Of a DNA stretch of 64,000 nt, positions 16,076 to 24,943 are shown in pieces. The notes under the pieces were generated by a model. That model did no database searches and was not told where the DNA came from. It was given only the letters and a program-made list of their open reading frames with translations. Position numbers and translations under genes: made by a program. Numbering within the stretch: the first letter of the stretch is position 1; each line of letters begins with the position of its first letter. The stretch is from the NCBI RefSeq assembly GCF_004345645.1, contig NZ_SLWS01000002.1, positions 868,001 to 932,000 on the forward strand, given 5' to 3'. Source of the stretch: Actinocrispum wychmicini. Lineage in GTDB: Bacteria > Actinomycetota > Actinomycetes > Mycobacteriales > Pseudonocardiaceae.

Positions 16076-18382
16076 CTAACCCTTCAGGAACAGCACCTTG
16101 AGCTGGGGCGATGTCCAGATGTCCCACTCACAGAACCGGCCGCGGACCCACTTCCCCCGCGAGAACAGCTTGGTCTGGTCGGCGAAGTGCGGCGACGTCG
16201 GATCGGTCGACTGCGAGTACGTCAACAGCGTCCGCGCGTCCGGACACGGCGAGTCGGTGAACGACACGGCCTGGATGTAGCTGGACCCGTGGATGATGTC
16301 GGGGCTGCCCTGTCCGTTGTCCCGCACCGGGGTCAGCACGTTGAGAACACCCAGATTGCCGGGTGCGCCGTGCACGCTGATCTTCTCGCCGTTACGCGTG
16401 ACGTACTGGCTGTCCGAGAGTGGAGCGTCGAACGGGATGTTGGCCGCCCGCAGGACCGCGACCGCGTCGGTGAACGCCTTGCGCACCTCGGGCCGTGCGG
16501 TGTCCAGGGTGTTCGGCGTGCCGACCGGGTCGGCCGGGTTGAACGGGACCTTCCAGGCGTCCGGCGGCACCTGCTTCCAGAACCGTCCGAACAGCGCCGC
16601 CCCACGGGACGCCGACGTGAACGTCCTGTCCCACTTGGCAAGACTGTCGCACGCGTTGCCGACGTCCGGCAAGGTGCGGCACATGGCGACCACGTCCGTG
16701 ACCGTGAGCTGGCCCATCAGGCTGCGGTCGCTGAACAGCATGTCCTGAATGGACTGTCGGGAGAACTTCCTGCCGTCCAGCTCGGTGATGGCCATCCGGG
16801 TCCGTGGGCTGCGCGCGGTGCCGATGTCACCGATGATCCGCGGGTAGCCGGTGATCGGCTGGTGCGGGTTCGCCAGCCACGCGCTGTCGTTTGCGTTCTC
16901 CACGTAGTCGCCGCGGGTGAGCAGCGGCTGTCGGGACGGGCCGAACAGCCCTGGTTGCACCGCGTCCTTGTCGTTGCCCCATGCGCATCCCGTTGTGCTG
17001 CCGTCCAGTACGGCCAGCCCGGTGTCCTGGAAGATCGCGTTGCCCAGCGGCGTGTTGCACTTCTTCGCCAGCTCGTCGGTGATGTTCGGGACGACCTGGA
17101 TGTCCGCGTACGTGGCGTTTCCGGACCGGTCGGCGGCGATCGTGTTGACCCACGGCGACGCCAGGTTCGTCGAGAGGCTGCGCACGATGTCGCCGGTCGA
17201 GCGGGCCAGGTCGAAGTCGAACCACATGTTCAGCCCACGGAAGTTGTCGACGTTGGCGTCCTTGAGCGCGTACGCCGTGTCCCTGGTCCAGGCGACCGGC
17301 AACCCGAACCCACCGCCAAGGACCGGACCGTACCGGGTGGACCACAACGTTCGTTCCACAGTGGACAGTTTGCCGTCGGCGCCGCGGACCTGAACCCGGA
17401 CCGTCCGGTTGGTCATCGCCTCGGGTTTGCCATCCACCAGGTACGTGGTCGGCGAGGTCAGTTTCAGCTGGTACAGGCTGAACCCCACCGGGGTGGACAC
17501 GGTGTGGCTCCAGGCGACATCACGGTTGTAGCCGATCTGCACCAACGGCAGGCCCAGCAACGACGCGCCGGACACATCCATCCGGCCGGGCACGGTCAGC
17601 TGCGCCTGCCAGAACCGGCGGCCGCCCTGCCACGGGTAGTGCGGGTTGCCCACCAGCAGCCCACGACCGTTGGCCGAGGCGTCCCGGCCGAGGGCGAACG
17701 CGTTGCTTCCCATGTCCTTTTTGGACTCCATCGCGGCCCGGACCCGGTCCCCCAGGCCAGCCGGGACAGCGGCCGGCGACTGAGCCGCGGCCGCCGGTGG
17801 CTGGGCCGACGTGATGCCGTCCATCAGCTGGCCCTCGCCCGCGAGCACCAAGAGGGCGTGCAGGTGCCGGTACACGTCGATCTCGCTGATCGGCCGGACC
17901 CAGGCCGCGCCCCGGCAGGCCGGGTCGGTGACCCTCCCCTCGGCCACGAACCTGTTGTACCCGGCGACGTAGCCGCGGACGAGCTCCCGGACCTCGGGCT
18001 TCGGCCCGAGCGGCGCCGGCTGCCGCATCCCCTTCTCGATCAGCCCGGAGTCGTTGACCTGCTGGAAGTACAGGTCGCTGGACAGGCTGGTGGCCGCGTC
18101 GCTGAGCGCCACGTTGCCCGGCGCGTCCGGCCCGAAGAAGCGGGACCGTTGGGCGGCCAGCGTGACGTACATGTCCGCGATGACACAGACATTGTCGGTG
18201 GCGGCGGCGTAACCGTAGCCGTAGCCGACGCCGCCGAACGTGTTCGCCTTGATGTGCGCGACACCGTTCTCGGTGTAGCGCACCAAAGCCGTGAAGTCAT
18301 TTCCCCGATCTTCCGCCGCCATTGCCTGACCGGTCGAACCGGCCAACGCGACCACGGCGGCGAGCGTGGTCATCCGTCTCAT
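16076..18382 (-). CDS. Exported penicillin-acylase-family (Ntn-hydrolase) amidase
   Basis: This family removes acyl chains from beta-lactams, N-acyl-homoserine lactones, aculeacin-type lipopeptides and pyoverdine precursors. The protein of about 768 residues starts with a signal peptide (MRRMTTLAAVVALAGS ... AMAAED). An alpha segment follows, then the autoprocessing site GSNAFALG, whose Ser (~residue 225) would become the nucleophile of the beta chain, and downstream motifs GNPHYPW and SHTVSTPVGFSLY. It is probably a secreted or surface heterodimer. The sequence looks closer to the AHL/lipopeptide acylase branch, but the substrate is unknown. Alternative starts at 18391 (GTG) and 18373 are possible. 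Confidence 0.88.
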   Translation of the reverse strand: MRRMTTLAAVVALAGSTGQAMAAEDRGNDFTALVRYTENGVAHIKANTFGGVGYGYGYAAATDNVCVIADMYVTLAAQRSRFFGPDAPGNVALSDAATSLSSDLYFQQVNDSGLIEKGMRQPAPLGPKPEVRELVRGYVAGYNRFVAEGRVTDPACRGAAWVRPISEIDVYRHLHALLVLAGEGQLMDGITSAQPPAAAAQSPAAVPAGLGDRVRAAMESKKDMGSNAFALGRDASANGRGLLVGNPHYPWQGGRRFWQAQLTVPGRMDVSGASLLGLPLVQIGYNRDVAWSHTVSTPVGFSLYQLKLTSPTTYLVDGKPEAMTNRTVRVQVRGADGKLSTVERTLWSTRYGPVLGGGFGLPVAWTRDTAYALKDANVDNFRGLNMWFDFDLARSTGDIVRSLSTNLASPWVNTIAADRSGNATYADIQVVPNITDELAKKCNTPLGNAIFQDTGLAVLDGSTTGCAWGNDKDAVQPGLFGPSRQPLLTRGDYVENANDSAWLANPHQPITGYPRIIGDIGTARSPRTRMAITELDGRKFSRQSIQDMLFSDRSLMGQLTVTDVVAMCRTLPDVGNACDSLAKWDRTFTSASRGAALFGRFWKQVPPDAWKVPFNPADPVGTPNTLDTARPEVRKAFTDAVAVLRAANIPFDAPLSDSQYVTRNGEKISVHGAPGNLGVLNVLTPVRDNGQGSPDIIHGSSYIQAVSFTDSPCPDARTLLTYSQSTDPTSPHFADQTKLFSRGKWVRGRFCEWDIWTSPQLKVLFLKG

Positions 18383-18435
18383 CAGAGGCACAGGCCTCTT
18401 TGTACTTCAGCGGCGGCGCCCGGACATCGGGGAGA

Positions 18436-19074
18436 TCACCCAGGGGCGCCCGCCTTCATCCCGAGCAGGATCGTTCGCAGGCCGTGTTCGAAGGCCGAGT
18501 CGGCGTCGTCCTCGAACAGGTGCGGCAGCATCGACGCGGTCAGCGGGAAGCGCTGGACGTCGATCTTCGCGACCTGCTTGTCCAGGTTGTACGGGTTCTC
18601 GGCGTAGTCACTGCCGTGCCGTGCCTGTTCCTCGATGGTGAAGCCGACTGTGTAGTGGTAGACGACCGGATACGTGCGCGCGACGTACACGAGCGGGAAG
18701 TCCGCGTCCTGCAGGGCGCGCAGGGTCAGCTCGGTGGTCCGGTGGATCACCGGGTGGGTGATGTTGGTGCCGGCCACCACTTTCCCGCCGTCCCGGTAGG
18801 CGAGCATCGCGCGACGGAACCCGAACGCGCCATCGACCACCCAGTCGTCCCAGCTCACGCCGCGGCCGGGCAGCTCAAGGCTCTCGTTGCGACGCAGGAC
18901 CATGATCGTGGCCATCTCGTCGAGCAGTTCCTGCTTGCCCTTGACGTGCCAGTACAGGGCGGACGCCTGCACGCCGAGGTCCTTGGCCACCAGTCGCATG
19001 GTCAGCCCGTCCAGGCCGACCTCGTTCAGCAACCGCAGGCCGGCCTCGGCGATCACCTCGGGACTCAACTTCAC
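18436..19074 (-). CDS. TetR-family repressor (TetR_C tetracycline-repressor type)
   Basis: This repressor of about 212 residues has an N-terminal HTH (LSPEVIAEAGLRLLNEVG; MRLVAKDLGVQASALYWHV) characteristic of the tetracycline-repressor subgroup. Its larger C-terminal ligand domain ends KAGAPG. I choose the GTG at 19072-19074, which gives VKLSPEVIAEAG, the usual N-terminus of this group. An upstream ATG at 19119 would read through a perfect palindrome at 19092-19111. It is divergent from the flavin monooxygenase gene, which it probably represses. Confidence 0.85.
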   Translation of the reverse strand: MKLSPEVIAEAGLRLLNEVGLDGLTMRLVAKDLGVQASALYWHVKGKQELLDEMATIMVLRRNESLELPGRGVSWDDWVVDGAFGFRRAMLAYRDGGKVVAGTNITHPVIHRTTELTLRALQDADFPLVYVARTYPVVYHYTVGFTIEEQARHGSDYAENPYNLDKQVAKIDVQRFPLTASMLPHLFEDDADSAFEHGLRTILLGMKAGAPG

Positions 19075-19091
19075 GCTTGACAGACTAACAC

Positions 19092-19138
19092 CGTTCACGC
19101 CATCGTGAACGAGCGTCAATTCAGATGAACATCGTTCA
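19092..19138. promoter_or_regulatory. Two palindromes in the TetR/monooxygenase divergent promoter
   Basis: CGTTCACG-ccat-CGTGAACG (19092-19111) is a perfect 8-bp inverted repeat. TGAAC-atc-GTTCA (19126-19138) is a second, closely related palindrome reusing the GTTCA/TGAAC half site. Both lie between the inferred starts at 19074 and 19152 and are good candidates for operators of the divergent TetR gene. Confidence 0.75.
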
Positions 19139-19151
19139 GGGAGGGATCGAC

Positions 19152-20606
19152 ATGGATGTGGTGGATGTGGATGTTGTGGATGTGATCGTCGCGGGGGCCG
19201 GCCCGACGGGTTTGATGCTGGCGTGCGAGCTGCGGCTGGCCGGGGTGAACGTGCTCCTGGTCGACCAGCTCGCCGAGCGCGGGACGACGGAGTCCCGCGC
19301 GGGCGGGCTGCACGCGCGCACGATGGAGGTGCTGGACCAGCGCGGCCTGGCGGACCGTTTCCTGGCGGCGGGACGGCAGATCCAGGCCGGCCATTTCTCC
19401 GGGCTCCGGCTGGACTTCACCGAGTTCCCCACCCGCTACCCGTTCACGCTCGGGCTGTTGCAGCACCGGGTCGAGCGGCTGTTGGAGGAGCGTGCGGCCG
19501 AGCTGGGCGTCCAGGTCCGCTGGTCCTCACCGGTGATCGAACTGCGCCAGGACGAGACCGGCGTCGAGGTCGTCGTCGGCGGCGACCGGTTCAGAGCCGC
19601 CTACCTGGTGGGCTGCGACGGCGGCCGGAGCACGATCCGCAAGCTCGCCGGGATCGACTTCCCCGGCACGGAGGCGACGATGACCGCGCTGCTGGGCGAT
19701 GTCGAAATGGCCGCCCCACCCGACGACACCGTCTTCATGGAACGCCACGAGCACGGGGATTACAGTGTGATCGCCTTCGAGCCGGGCTGGTACCGGGTGT
19801 TCACCGCGGAATACGACCATGTCGCCGACCGGGACGCGCCGATGACGTTCGAGATCCTGCGCGAGTCAGTGGTCCGGATCGCCGGCACCGACTTCGGGAT
19901 GCACAGCCCACGATGGGTCTCGCGGTACAACGACACCGCCCGACTGGCCTCCCGTTACCGCGAGGGACGTGTGCTCCTCGCCGGGGACGCCGCGCACATC
20001 CATTACCCAGCAGGCGGCCAAGGGCTGAACATGGGCGTGCAGGACGCGGTCAACCTCGGCTGGAAACTGGCCGCGGTGCTGCAGGGGCGAGCGTCCGACA
20101 CTTTGCTGGACACGTACCAGACAGAACGCCAACCGGTCGCCGAGCGAGTCCTGCGCAACACGCGCGCACAGTCCGCGCTCGGCCGGCCCGGCGCGCACAT
20201 GGACGCCATGCGGGCCATCATGGCCGGCCTGATCACCAAGCCGGACGTGAACGAAGCCCTGGGCAGCATGATCGGCGCCCTGGACATCCAGTACCCCCTC
20301 GGCAGCGGCCACCCCCTGATCGGCCGCCGAGTCCCCGACCTGGACCTGAAAACTGACTCCGGCCCCACCCGCCTCTACGAACTACTGCACACCGGCCGCC
20401 CAGTCCTCCTCGACCTCGGAGCCGGCGTATCAGCGCCGAACGACTGGGTCGACGTAGTCAGAGCCCAGTGCGACGCAGAAGAATGGCCGATCCCCGTGTT
20501 GGGGACCGTGCCCGCGGCACGCGCCCTCCTGATCCGCCCGGACGGACACGTGGCATGGGTCGACGGCTCCGGCAACCTCACATCGGCGTTGACCACATGG
20601 TCGTGA
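19152..20606 (+). CDS. Class A flavin-dependent aromatic monooxygenase (RdmE/Rox-like)
   Basis: This FAD-dependent hydroxylase of about 484 residues has the nucleotide-binding motif VIVAGAGPTGLMLACELR, the DG motif LVGCDGGRSTIRK and the second FAD motif GRVLLAGDAAHIHYPAGGQG. A C-terminal thioredoxin-like domain (LYELLHTGRPVLLDLG) ends in DGHVAWVDG. Such enzymes hydroxylate polyketides or inactivate tetracyclines and rifamycins. The GGLHARTMEVLDQRGL segment is typical of this branch. The ATG at 19152 follows a GGGAGGG ribosome-binding site; an upstream ATG at 19125 overlaps the second palindrome. Paired with a divergent TetR it looks like an inducible detoxification unit, but the substrate is unknown. 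Confidence 0.85.
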   Translation: MDVVDVDVVDVIVAGAGPTGLMLACELRLAGVNVLLVDQLAERGTTESRAGGLHARTMEVLDQRGLADRFLAAGRQIQAGHFSGLRLDFTEFPTRYPFTLGLLQHRVERLLEERAAELGVQVRWSSPVIELRQDETGVEVVVGGDRFRAAYLVGCDGGRSTIRKLAGIDFPGTEATMTALLGDVEMAAPPDDTVFMERHEHGDYSVIAFEPGWYRVFTAEYDHVADRDAPMTFEILRESVVRIAGTDFGMHSPRWVSRYNDTARLASRYREGRVLLAGDAAHIHYPAGGQGLNMGVQDAVNLGWKLAAVLQGRASDTLLDTYQTERQPVAERVLRNTRAQSALGRPGAHMDAMRAIMAGLITKPDVNEALGSMIGALDIQYPLGSGHPLIGRRVPDLDLKTDSGPTRLYELLHTGRPVLLDLGAGVSAPNDWVDVVRAQCDAEEWPIPVLGTVPAARALLIRPDGHVAWVDGSGNLTSALTTWS

Positions 20607-20903
20607 CTCCTGGGTTTGGGCGTCCAGACCTCACCGGCGGGCTGTGCGTTCTCAGCGGACTTGGCAGAACCTCGGGGTGTCGCACGCGGGTTTGAAGGTT
20701 CTCAGGCGATGACACAGCAAGCGGCCCGGTTGCTCTTTGTTCGTCCCCGCCTGGGCTGACGTCAGTTTCCGCAGAGTTGACTCGTCTCACTCGAGTCCGC
20801 GCGGAAGTGGACATGCGGTTGAGGAAACTCGGACACGCTGTCATACCGATCACAGGACGCCCCGTCGTTTCGACAAGTTCTCCCCAGCGGGACAGCGGTT
20901 GGC
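20607..20903. other. Intergenic region with one imperfect hairpin
   Basis: About 300 bp separate two convergent genes. The only structure I see is an imperfect hairpin at 20767-20806: TTCCGC/GCGGAA closes a bulged stem and GACTCG/CGAGTC forms the inner part. It may act as a terminator. No convincing gene was found. Confidence 0.4.
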
Positions 20904-21632
20904 TCAGGTGTTGCCGGTGTGCGCGCGGGCGACAGTTCGGCGAGCATCGCGCCAGGCGATCAGGGCTGTTCGCAGACGTGGTGAGGTGACGTCCTCACCT
21001 CGGCGTCTCGCGCGTAGTTGATCGATCAGCCAAGCCGGAGCATGGGCCTGTTCGACCGCCTGGCTCTTCGTGAGAAGTGCACCGTTGCTCAGCGCATAGC
21101 GGCCACGGGCCATCGACGTAAGGCCAAGATCGGCGATGACGGGGTTCAACCACATCCGTGGGCGCCGGGCCGCCCACGCCCAGTATCCAGTCAGCTCAGC
21201 ACGGGCTGCTTCGCGGAGATCGTCGTCACTCATAGGGGGCAACACAGCGCACGGCGAGCGGCCGACAACGGCATGCCCATGACGCACAAGCTCAGCCCTG
21301 GTGATTCCGGAAAGGATGCGCTCAACCAGCGAGCCGTGAGTCCACGTCGGATGCGTCATCCGAACATCCGAGACCTTCCCGGCCTCGACATAGACACATC
21401 CGAGGTCGAGACCAGAGCCAACGCCCTCGTCGAGATGACGATGCACAGCCACGAGAGTGGCCTGCCGGTGTGTGTCGACCGGGCCGTCCACAAGCGCGAC
21501 CAGGTCGATATCACTGACCCCGGGAACGTAGTCGCCAGTCGCCAGCGATCCCGCGACAAACACATCACTCACCCACCCAAGCCCCGCCAGCCGTGTGCCG
21601 AACTCCGCCACGACAGGCACCGAGGTCACCAT
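20904..21632 (-). CDS. Nucleotidyltransferase-domain protein (aminoglycoside adenylyltransferase-like)
   Basis: This 242-residue protein has the polymerase-beta superfamily motif GSLATGDYVPGVSDIDL (~residues 28-44), followed by a third acidic position in LDLGCVYVEAG. The C-terminal half is helical (ARAELTGYWAWAARRPRMW ... KSQAVEQAHAPAWLID), as in AadA/ANT(9)-like and DUF4111 proteins. It might nucleotidylate an aminoglycoside or another small molecule. The family also contains housekeeping and orphan members, so a resistance role is only possible. It lies at the edge of a strip of degraded mobile DNA. Confidence 0.75.
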   Translation of the reverse strand: MVTSVPVVAEFGTRLAGLGWVSDVFVAGSLATGDYVPGVSDIDLVALVDGPVDTHRQATLVAVHRHLDEGVGSGLDLGCVYVEAGKVSDVRMTHPTWTHGSLVERILSGITRAELVRHGHAVVGRSPCAVLPPMSDDDLREAARAELTGYWAWAARRPRMWLNPVIADLGLTSMARGRYALSNGALLTKSQAVEQAHAPAWLIDQLRARRRGEDVTSPRLRTALIAWRDARRTVARAHTGNT

Positions 21633-21872
21633 GATCGCAGTCTACGAACTCCCTCACCACAAGACCGGCGGTGAACGTCATCCATCAGAATCGTGGAGAT
21701 GGTCGGCATACTCACATGCCGCGTCGGGTGTGACCGAGCAGCCAACAGACCGCGCCGTTGGCCACCGTTCGACTGGGCCGCTCCTGCTCAATCGGCGTGC
21801 CAGGCAGATGGATCGGCACTGTGCTACCTGCCACCTCCGGCGCTTGGCTCAGACAGCAGTGGTACGGCTGCC

Positions 21873-21941
21873 CCGCGCACCACCATGCGATATGACCGCG
21901 CCCGCAAGAACCTTGACCGTCACCCCAACTACATCCTTGCT
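21873..21941 (+). pseudogene. C-terminal fragment of a tyrosine recombinase/integrase
   Basis: In the + frame the segment RTTMRYDRARKNLDRHP, followed by NYILA, matches the end of phage/actinobacterial tyrosine integrases: the catalytic Tyr of the (T)xRYDR segment, then the NLDRHP tail. Nothing recognisable of the upstream catalytic domain remains. The match stops exactly where the IS5-like remnant begins (21943). It is an integrase relic truncated on both sides. Confidence 0.6.
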
Positions 21942-21942
21942 G

Positions 21943-22533
21943 TCACATCCATGCGATTGCGGCGTGGATGAGGACGGCAGCTCGGTAGACGATCGCGTGT
22001 TTGTCGTATCGGGTGGTGAGGCCGCGCCATTGCTTCGTTTGGCAGAACCGGCGTTCGATCACATTGCGGTTCTTGTAATCGTGGGCGTCGAGGCCGACGG
22101 GCCTGCCGCCGCGTGAGCCGCGGCGTTTGCGGTGCCCCTGCTGGTCTCTGGGGTTCGGGGATGACGGCCTCGATGCCGCGGCTCGCGCAGGTCCTGTCGG
22201 ATCGCGCGGGACGGGTATGCCTTGTCGCCGCGAACCGCATCCGGTCTCGTGCGCGGTCGCCCGACGTTACGGCCTCCCCGCAGCTGCTGCAGGAGCGGGC
22301 AGCAGCATCGGGGAGTCCCTGGCCTGACCGGGCGTGATCAGCTTGACCAGTGGCAGCCCGTTGCCGTCGACGAGCTGATGGAGCTTCGTCGACAACCCAC
22401 CCCGCGAGCGGCCGATCCCGTGATCAGGCGGCTCGACCGCTGGATTCGCGTAGTTCGACCCATCCCCCTGTGGGGCGGATCGTGTTCGTCGCATGCTGAT
22501 GTGCGCGAGCGATCGTCGGGCATCCGAGAGCAA
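21943..22533 (-). mobile_element. Decayed IS5-family transposase
   Basis: Read on the minus strand in two frames, this stretch carries IS5-type DDE transposase phrases: DHGIGRSRGGLSTKLHQLVDG and LPLVKLITPGQARDSPML (22533-22267), then after a frameshift and stop GGRPVGLDAHDYKNRNVIE, RRFCQTKQWRGLTTRYDK and the terminal AAVLIHAAIAWM with stop at 21943-21945. The N-terminal domain is missing, so the copy is inactive. Its left end abuts the integrase fragment at 21941. I could not define terminal inverted repeats. Confidence 0.75.
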
Positions 22534-22559
22534 CTAGGGATCCGGCCAATGGCTTCGGG

Positions 22560-23030
22560 TCAGGTCCGCTTGCGGCTCGCGATCTTGTCAGAGAGCTGCT
22601 GCACATGGGCGGGGTCCGCGTCCCGGGCAAGGGCGACGTAGTGGTCCATGACGGCCGGCCGGTAGCGCACGGGCAACGTCTGTCCTGGGGCGAGTCGGGT
22701 GAGCTCGGTGATCGTGAGGCCTTCGTCCGCGATACCGCGGAACGAGATGCCGTCGGCGGTCTCCACGTCGAACATCAGGACCACGCGTGGATTGCTGTTG
22801 ACCTCCCGCCAGTCGACGAGAACGCCGAGCGCAAGCGCCCCCGTACGCAGTTCCGCATTGCGTTTCCACGCATCACTGCTCAGGGACGGGTTCGGGGCGA
22901 CGCCCGGGAAGTCGGGCCCGACGCCGAGCGATTCCCGACTCAGGTCGGGCCTGAGCTGCGCCATCAGATCGTCGAGCTTCTTCTTCGAACCGAACATCCT
23001 GTCGCTGAACTTCTTGTTCCAACCGAACAT
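22560..23030 (-). CDS. Uncharacterised protein
   Basis: I do not recognise this 156-residue protein. It begins MFGWNKKFSDRMFGSKKKLDD, a basic N-terminus with a repeated MFG(W/S)(N)KK phrase. It continues with a predicted beta-rich region (RVVLMFDVETADGISFRGIADEG; APGQTLPVRYRPAVMDHY) resembling small actinobacterial DUF domains of the PRC/SHOCT-associated kind, without a firm match. There is no signal peptide. It lies between the IS5 remnant and a DUF429-like fragment, so it may be accessory DNA. Confidence 0.55.
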   Translation of the reverse strand: MFGWNKKFSDRMFGSKKKLDDLMAQLRPDLSRESLGVGPDFPGVAPNPSLSSDAWKRNAELRTGALALGVLVDWREVNSNPRVVLMFDVETADGISFRGIADEGLTITELTRLAPGQTLPVRYRPAVMDHYVALARDADPAHVQQLSDKIASRKRT

Positions 23031-23577
23031 CCTGACCCCTCCCGCACACCGGTGCCGGAATCTCGGCCTGGCGCTTCGCCCTCACCGCGATCGTACGTCA
23101 CGGCCATTCCCGACACCGTCGCATCGCCCCGTCCCGATGGGGTCGCCGTCCGCGGTCGCGGACGGGCTTGGTCGAGAGCAACTGAAAACGCGACACGGGA
23201 CCAGAGTTCCAGCCAGAACGCTCAACCTTTGCCAGACCCGCCCTATTGTCCCGAAGCGACTACCCGGGCGACCGGTGATCGCTTCGATCACCGCGATCGC
23301 TGTGTTGGCCGGCTCAGCCGCCAGGTCGATACCCACCGTCCGCGTGTGTTCCTGCCCTGCCTGATACCGAGAATGAGTCGCTGCAGATCGTTCAGGTTGC
23401 CGTGGTCGCTGGGCTCTGACGCTACGCGTTGCTTCAGCAGCGGTCTGCTGATATGCCGCTCGTGATCGGCTCGTAGAAGGTGCTGGCGATACGCGGAACG
23501 ATCTCCGTTCCGCCTGACCAGGCGCAGTTCTGCAGGAGGAATTGTCAATTCCTGTGGATCACTTGGTGGGGGTGGGA
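23031..23577. other. Gene-poor region containing a DUF429-like fragment
   Basis: No intact gene is visible. On the minus strand a GTG at 23334-23336 opens VGIDLAAEPANTAIAVIE, which matches the N-terminus of DUF429 (RNase H-like) proteins. The similarity ends after about 20 residues (23271) and the frame degenerates. I read this as a pseudogene scrap. Confidence 0.45.
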
Positions 23578-24024
23578 TCAATGCTGGGTTCGTGATGGGT
23601 GGGTGGCGTCGTAGCGGCGTCGGTTGTTGTTGATCTCTTGGCGGTGTGTGGTGGCCCATTCGCCGAGGGCGACAACGGAGTCGAGCAGTGTCGTGCCGAG
23701 TGGGGTGAGCGTGTAGTCGACGCGTGGGGGGACGCTGGGGTGCACGGTGCGGGTGAGGAGGCCGTCGCGTTCGAGTTGCCGCAGGGTCAGGGTGAGCATG
23801 CGCTGCGAGATGCCGGTGACCGCGCGGTGTAGCTCGCTGAAGCGCAGGGTCTGGTCGCGGAGTTGCCCGATGACCAGGATGCTCCACTTGTCGCCGATCA
23901 GGGCGAGGATCCGCAGCACCTGCCGGCATACTTCGCCGTCCGGTTCGCCGCCGTTGGCGGCTGTGGGCTGGGGCCTGACGTCGCGGTGCCGTCCGGCCGG
24001 CGAGGTGTTTTTGTGTGGCGCCAA
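23578..24024 (-). CDS. HxlR-family winged-helix regulator
   Basis: This 148-residue MarR-like regulator has the HxlR signature: a Cys near the start of the domain (GEVCRQVLRIL), LIGDKWSILVIGQLRDQTLRFSEL, then GISQRMLTLTLRQLERDGLLTR and VDYTLTPLG (residues ~30-115). The Cys is often redox- or electrophile-sensing in this family. It is divergent from an SDR gene with a short palindrome between them, the common arrangement in which an HxlR protein controls its neighbouring reductase. Confidence 0.88.
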   Translation of the reverse strand: MAPHKNTSPAGRHRDVRPQPTAANGGEPDGEVCRQVLRILALIGDKWSILVIGQLRDQTLRFSELHRAVTGISQRMLTLTLRQLERDGLLTRTVHPSVPPRVDYTLTPLGTTLLDSVVALGEWATTHRQEINNNRRRYDATHPSRTQH

Positions 24025-24072
24025 GGGTTACCTCCGTGTGCGTCACCGACATGAATGTGCCGTCTTGCCACC

Positions 24073-24086
24073 GTCACTGTAGTGAC
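24073..24086. promoter_or_regulatory. Palindrome between hxlR and the SDR gene
   Basis: GTCACT-gt-AGTGAC is a perfect 6-bp inverted repeat with a 2-bp spacer in the divergent promoter. It is a likely HxlR operator. Confidence 0.6.
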
Positions 24087-24175
24087 AAATCATGATGCTA
24101 CGAACAAAGAGTAACCCTCGGCGGCGGGTCGGGAGAGCGCCCGAGTCGACCGTTGTGGCCAGAAGGGACGTTGTG

Positions 24176-24904
24176 GTGGCGAAGACACTCGTTGTTGTCG
24201 GTGCTGGTCCGGGGTTGGGAATGGGGGTGGCTCGGGCGTTCGGCCGCCACGGCTTCCAGGTCGGGTTGATCGCCCGCACCAAGGACCGGCTGAACGCCCT
24301 GGTCGGCGAGTTGACCGAGCAGGGTGTCACCGCGGCGGCGTTCCCCGCTGACATCCATGATCGTGGTGCGCTGGCCGACGCCCTCGCCATGGCCGGGGAC
24401 ACGCTGGGTCCGATCGACGTGCTGACCTACAGCCCCAGCCCGACCGGGCCGATCACGCACGCCTCGCAGACCACGGCCGCCTCGGCCGCCGCACAGTTCG
24501 AGTTGCATGTGTTGGGCGCGGTGACGGCGGTGGGGCAGGTGCTGCCGAGCATGCGTGCCCGTGGTGCGGGCACGCTCCTGCTGACCACCGGCGTGTCCTC
24601 CACGGTCCCCGCGCCGTTCTTGGCCAACGTGGGCCTGGCCATGGCCGGCTTGCGCAACTGGGCGCACGCCCTGCACGCCGAACTGCGACCACAGGGGATC
24701 TACGCGGCAACGGTGACGATCGCCTCCGGTGTCATCCCCGGCGGTGGCGACGCCGACCCAGATGCCATTGGTGCCCGCTACTACCGCATGTACCAGCAAC
24801 GAGATCGCGTGGAAGAGATCATCGGCGACATCGACACGTTCCGCGACCTCGTCGCCCAGTGGATGAGTGAGAACGGCGGATCGGCCCCGTCGACCGCGGG
24901 CTAG
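24176..24904 (+). CDS. Atypical short-chain dehydrogenase (no YxxxK)
   Basis: This Rossmann protein of about 242 residues starts VAKTLVVVGAGPGLGMGVARAFG, the glycine motif of classical SDRs, with the DxxD region AAFPADIHDR. The expected Tyr-x3-Lys pair is absent: after the Ser region (LLTTGVSS) the helix reads LANVGLAMAGLRNW. It may therefore be an altered or catalytically weak member. The GTG at 24176 has AGAAGGGA 7-14 nt upstream; an ATG at 24092 would add 28 basic residues and crowd the palindrome. It is divergent from hxlR. Confidence 0.75.
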   Translation: MAKTLVVVGAGPGLGMGVARAFGRHGFQVGLIARTKDRLNALVGELTEQGVTAAAFPADIHDRGALADALAMAGDTLGPIDVLTYSPSPTGPITHASQTTAASAAAQFELHVLGAVTAVGQVLPSMRARGAGTLLLTTGVSSTVPAPFLANVGLAMAGLRNWAHALHAELRPQGIYAATVTIASGVIPGGGDADPDAIGARYYRMYQQRDRVEEIIGDIDTFRDLVAQWMSENGGSAPSTAG

Positions 24905-24943
24905 GCAACGTCCTCATCGGGTCGCTCGACGATACTGGAATGC

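Noticed and set aside
16187..18607. Open frame of about 800 codons antisense to the acylase gene
   Set aside because: It mirrors the acylase codons, has no recognisable domain and no ribosome-binding site; a high-GC shadow.
20904..21632. Assignment as a specific aminoglycoside-resistance gene
   Set aside because: Only the generic nucleotidyltransferase motif is clear; the drug specificity cannot be read.
21943..22533. Functional insertion sequence
   Set aside because: The transposase is frameshifted and N-terminally truncated, and no terminal repeats could be identified.
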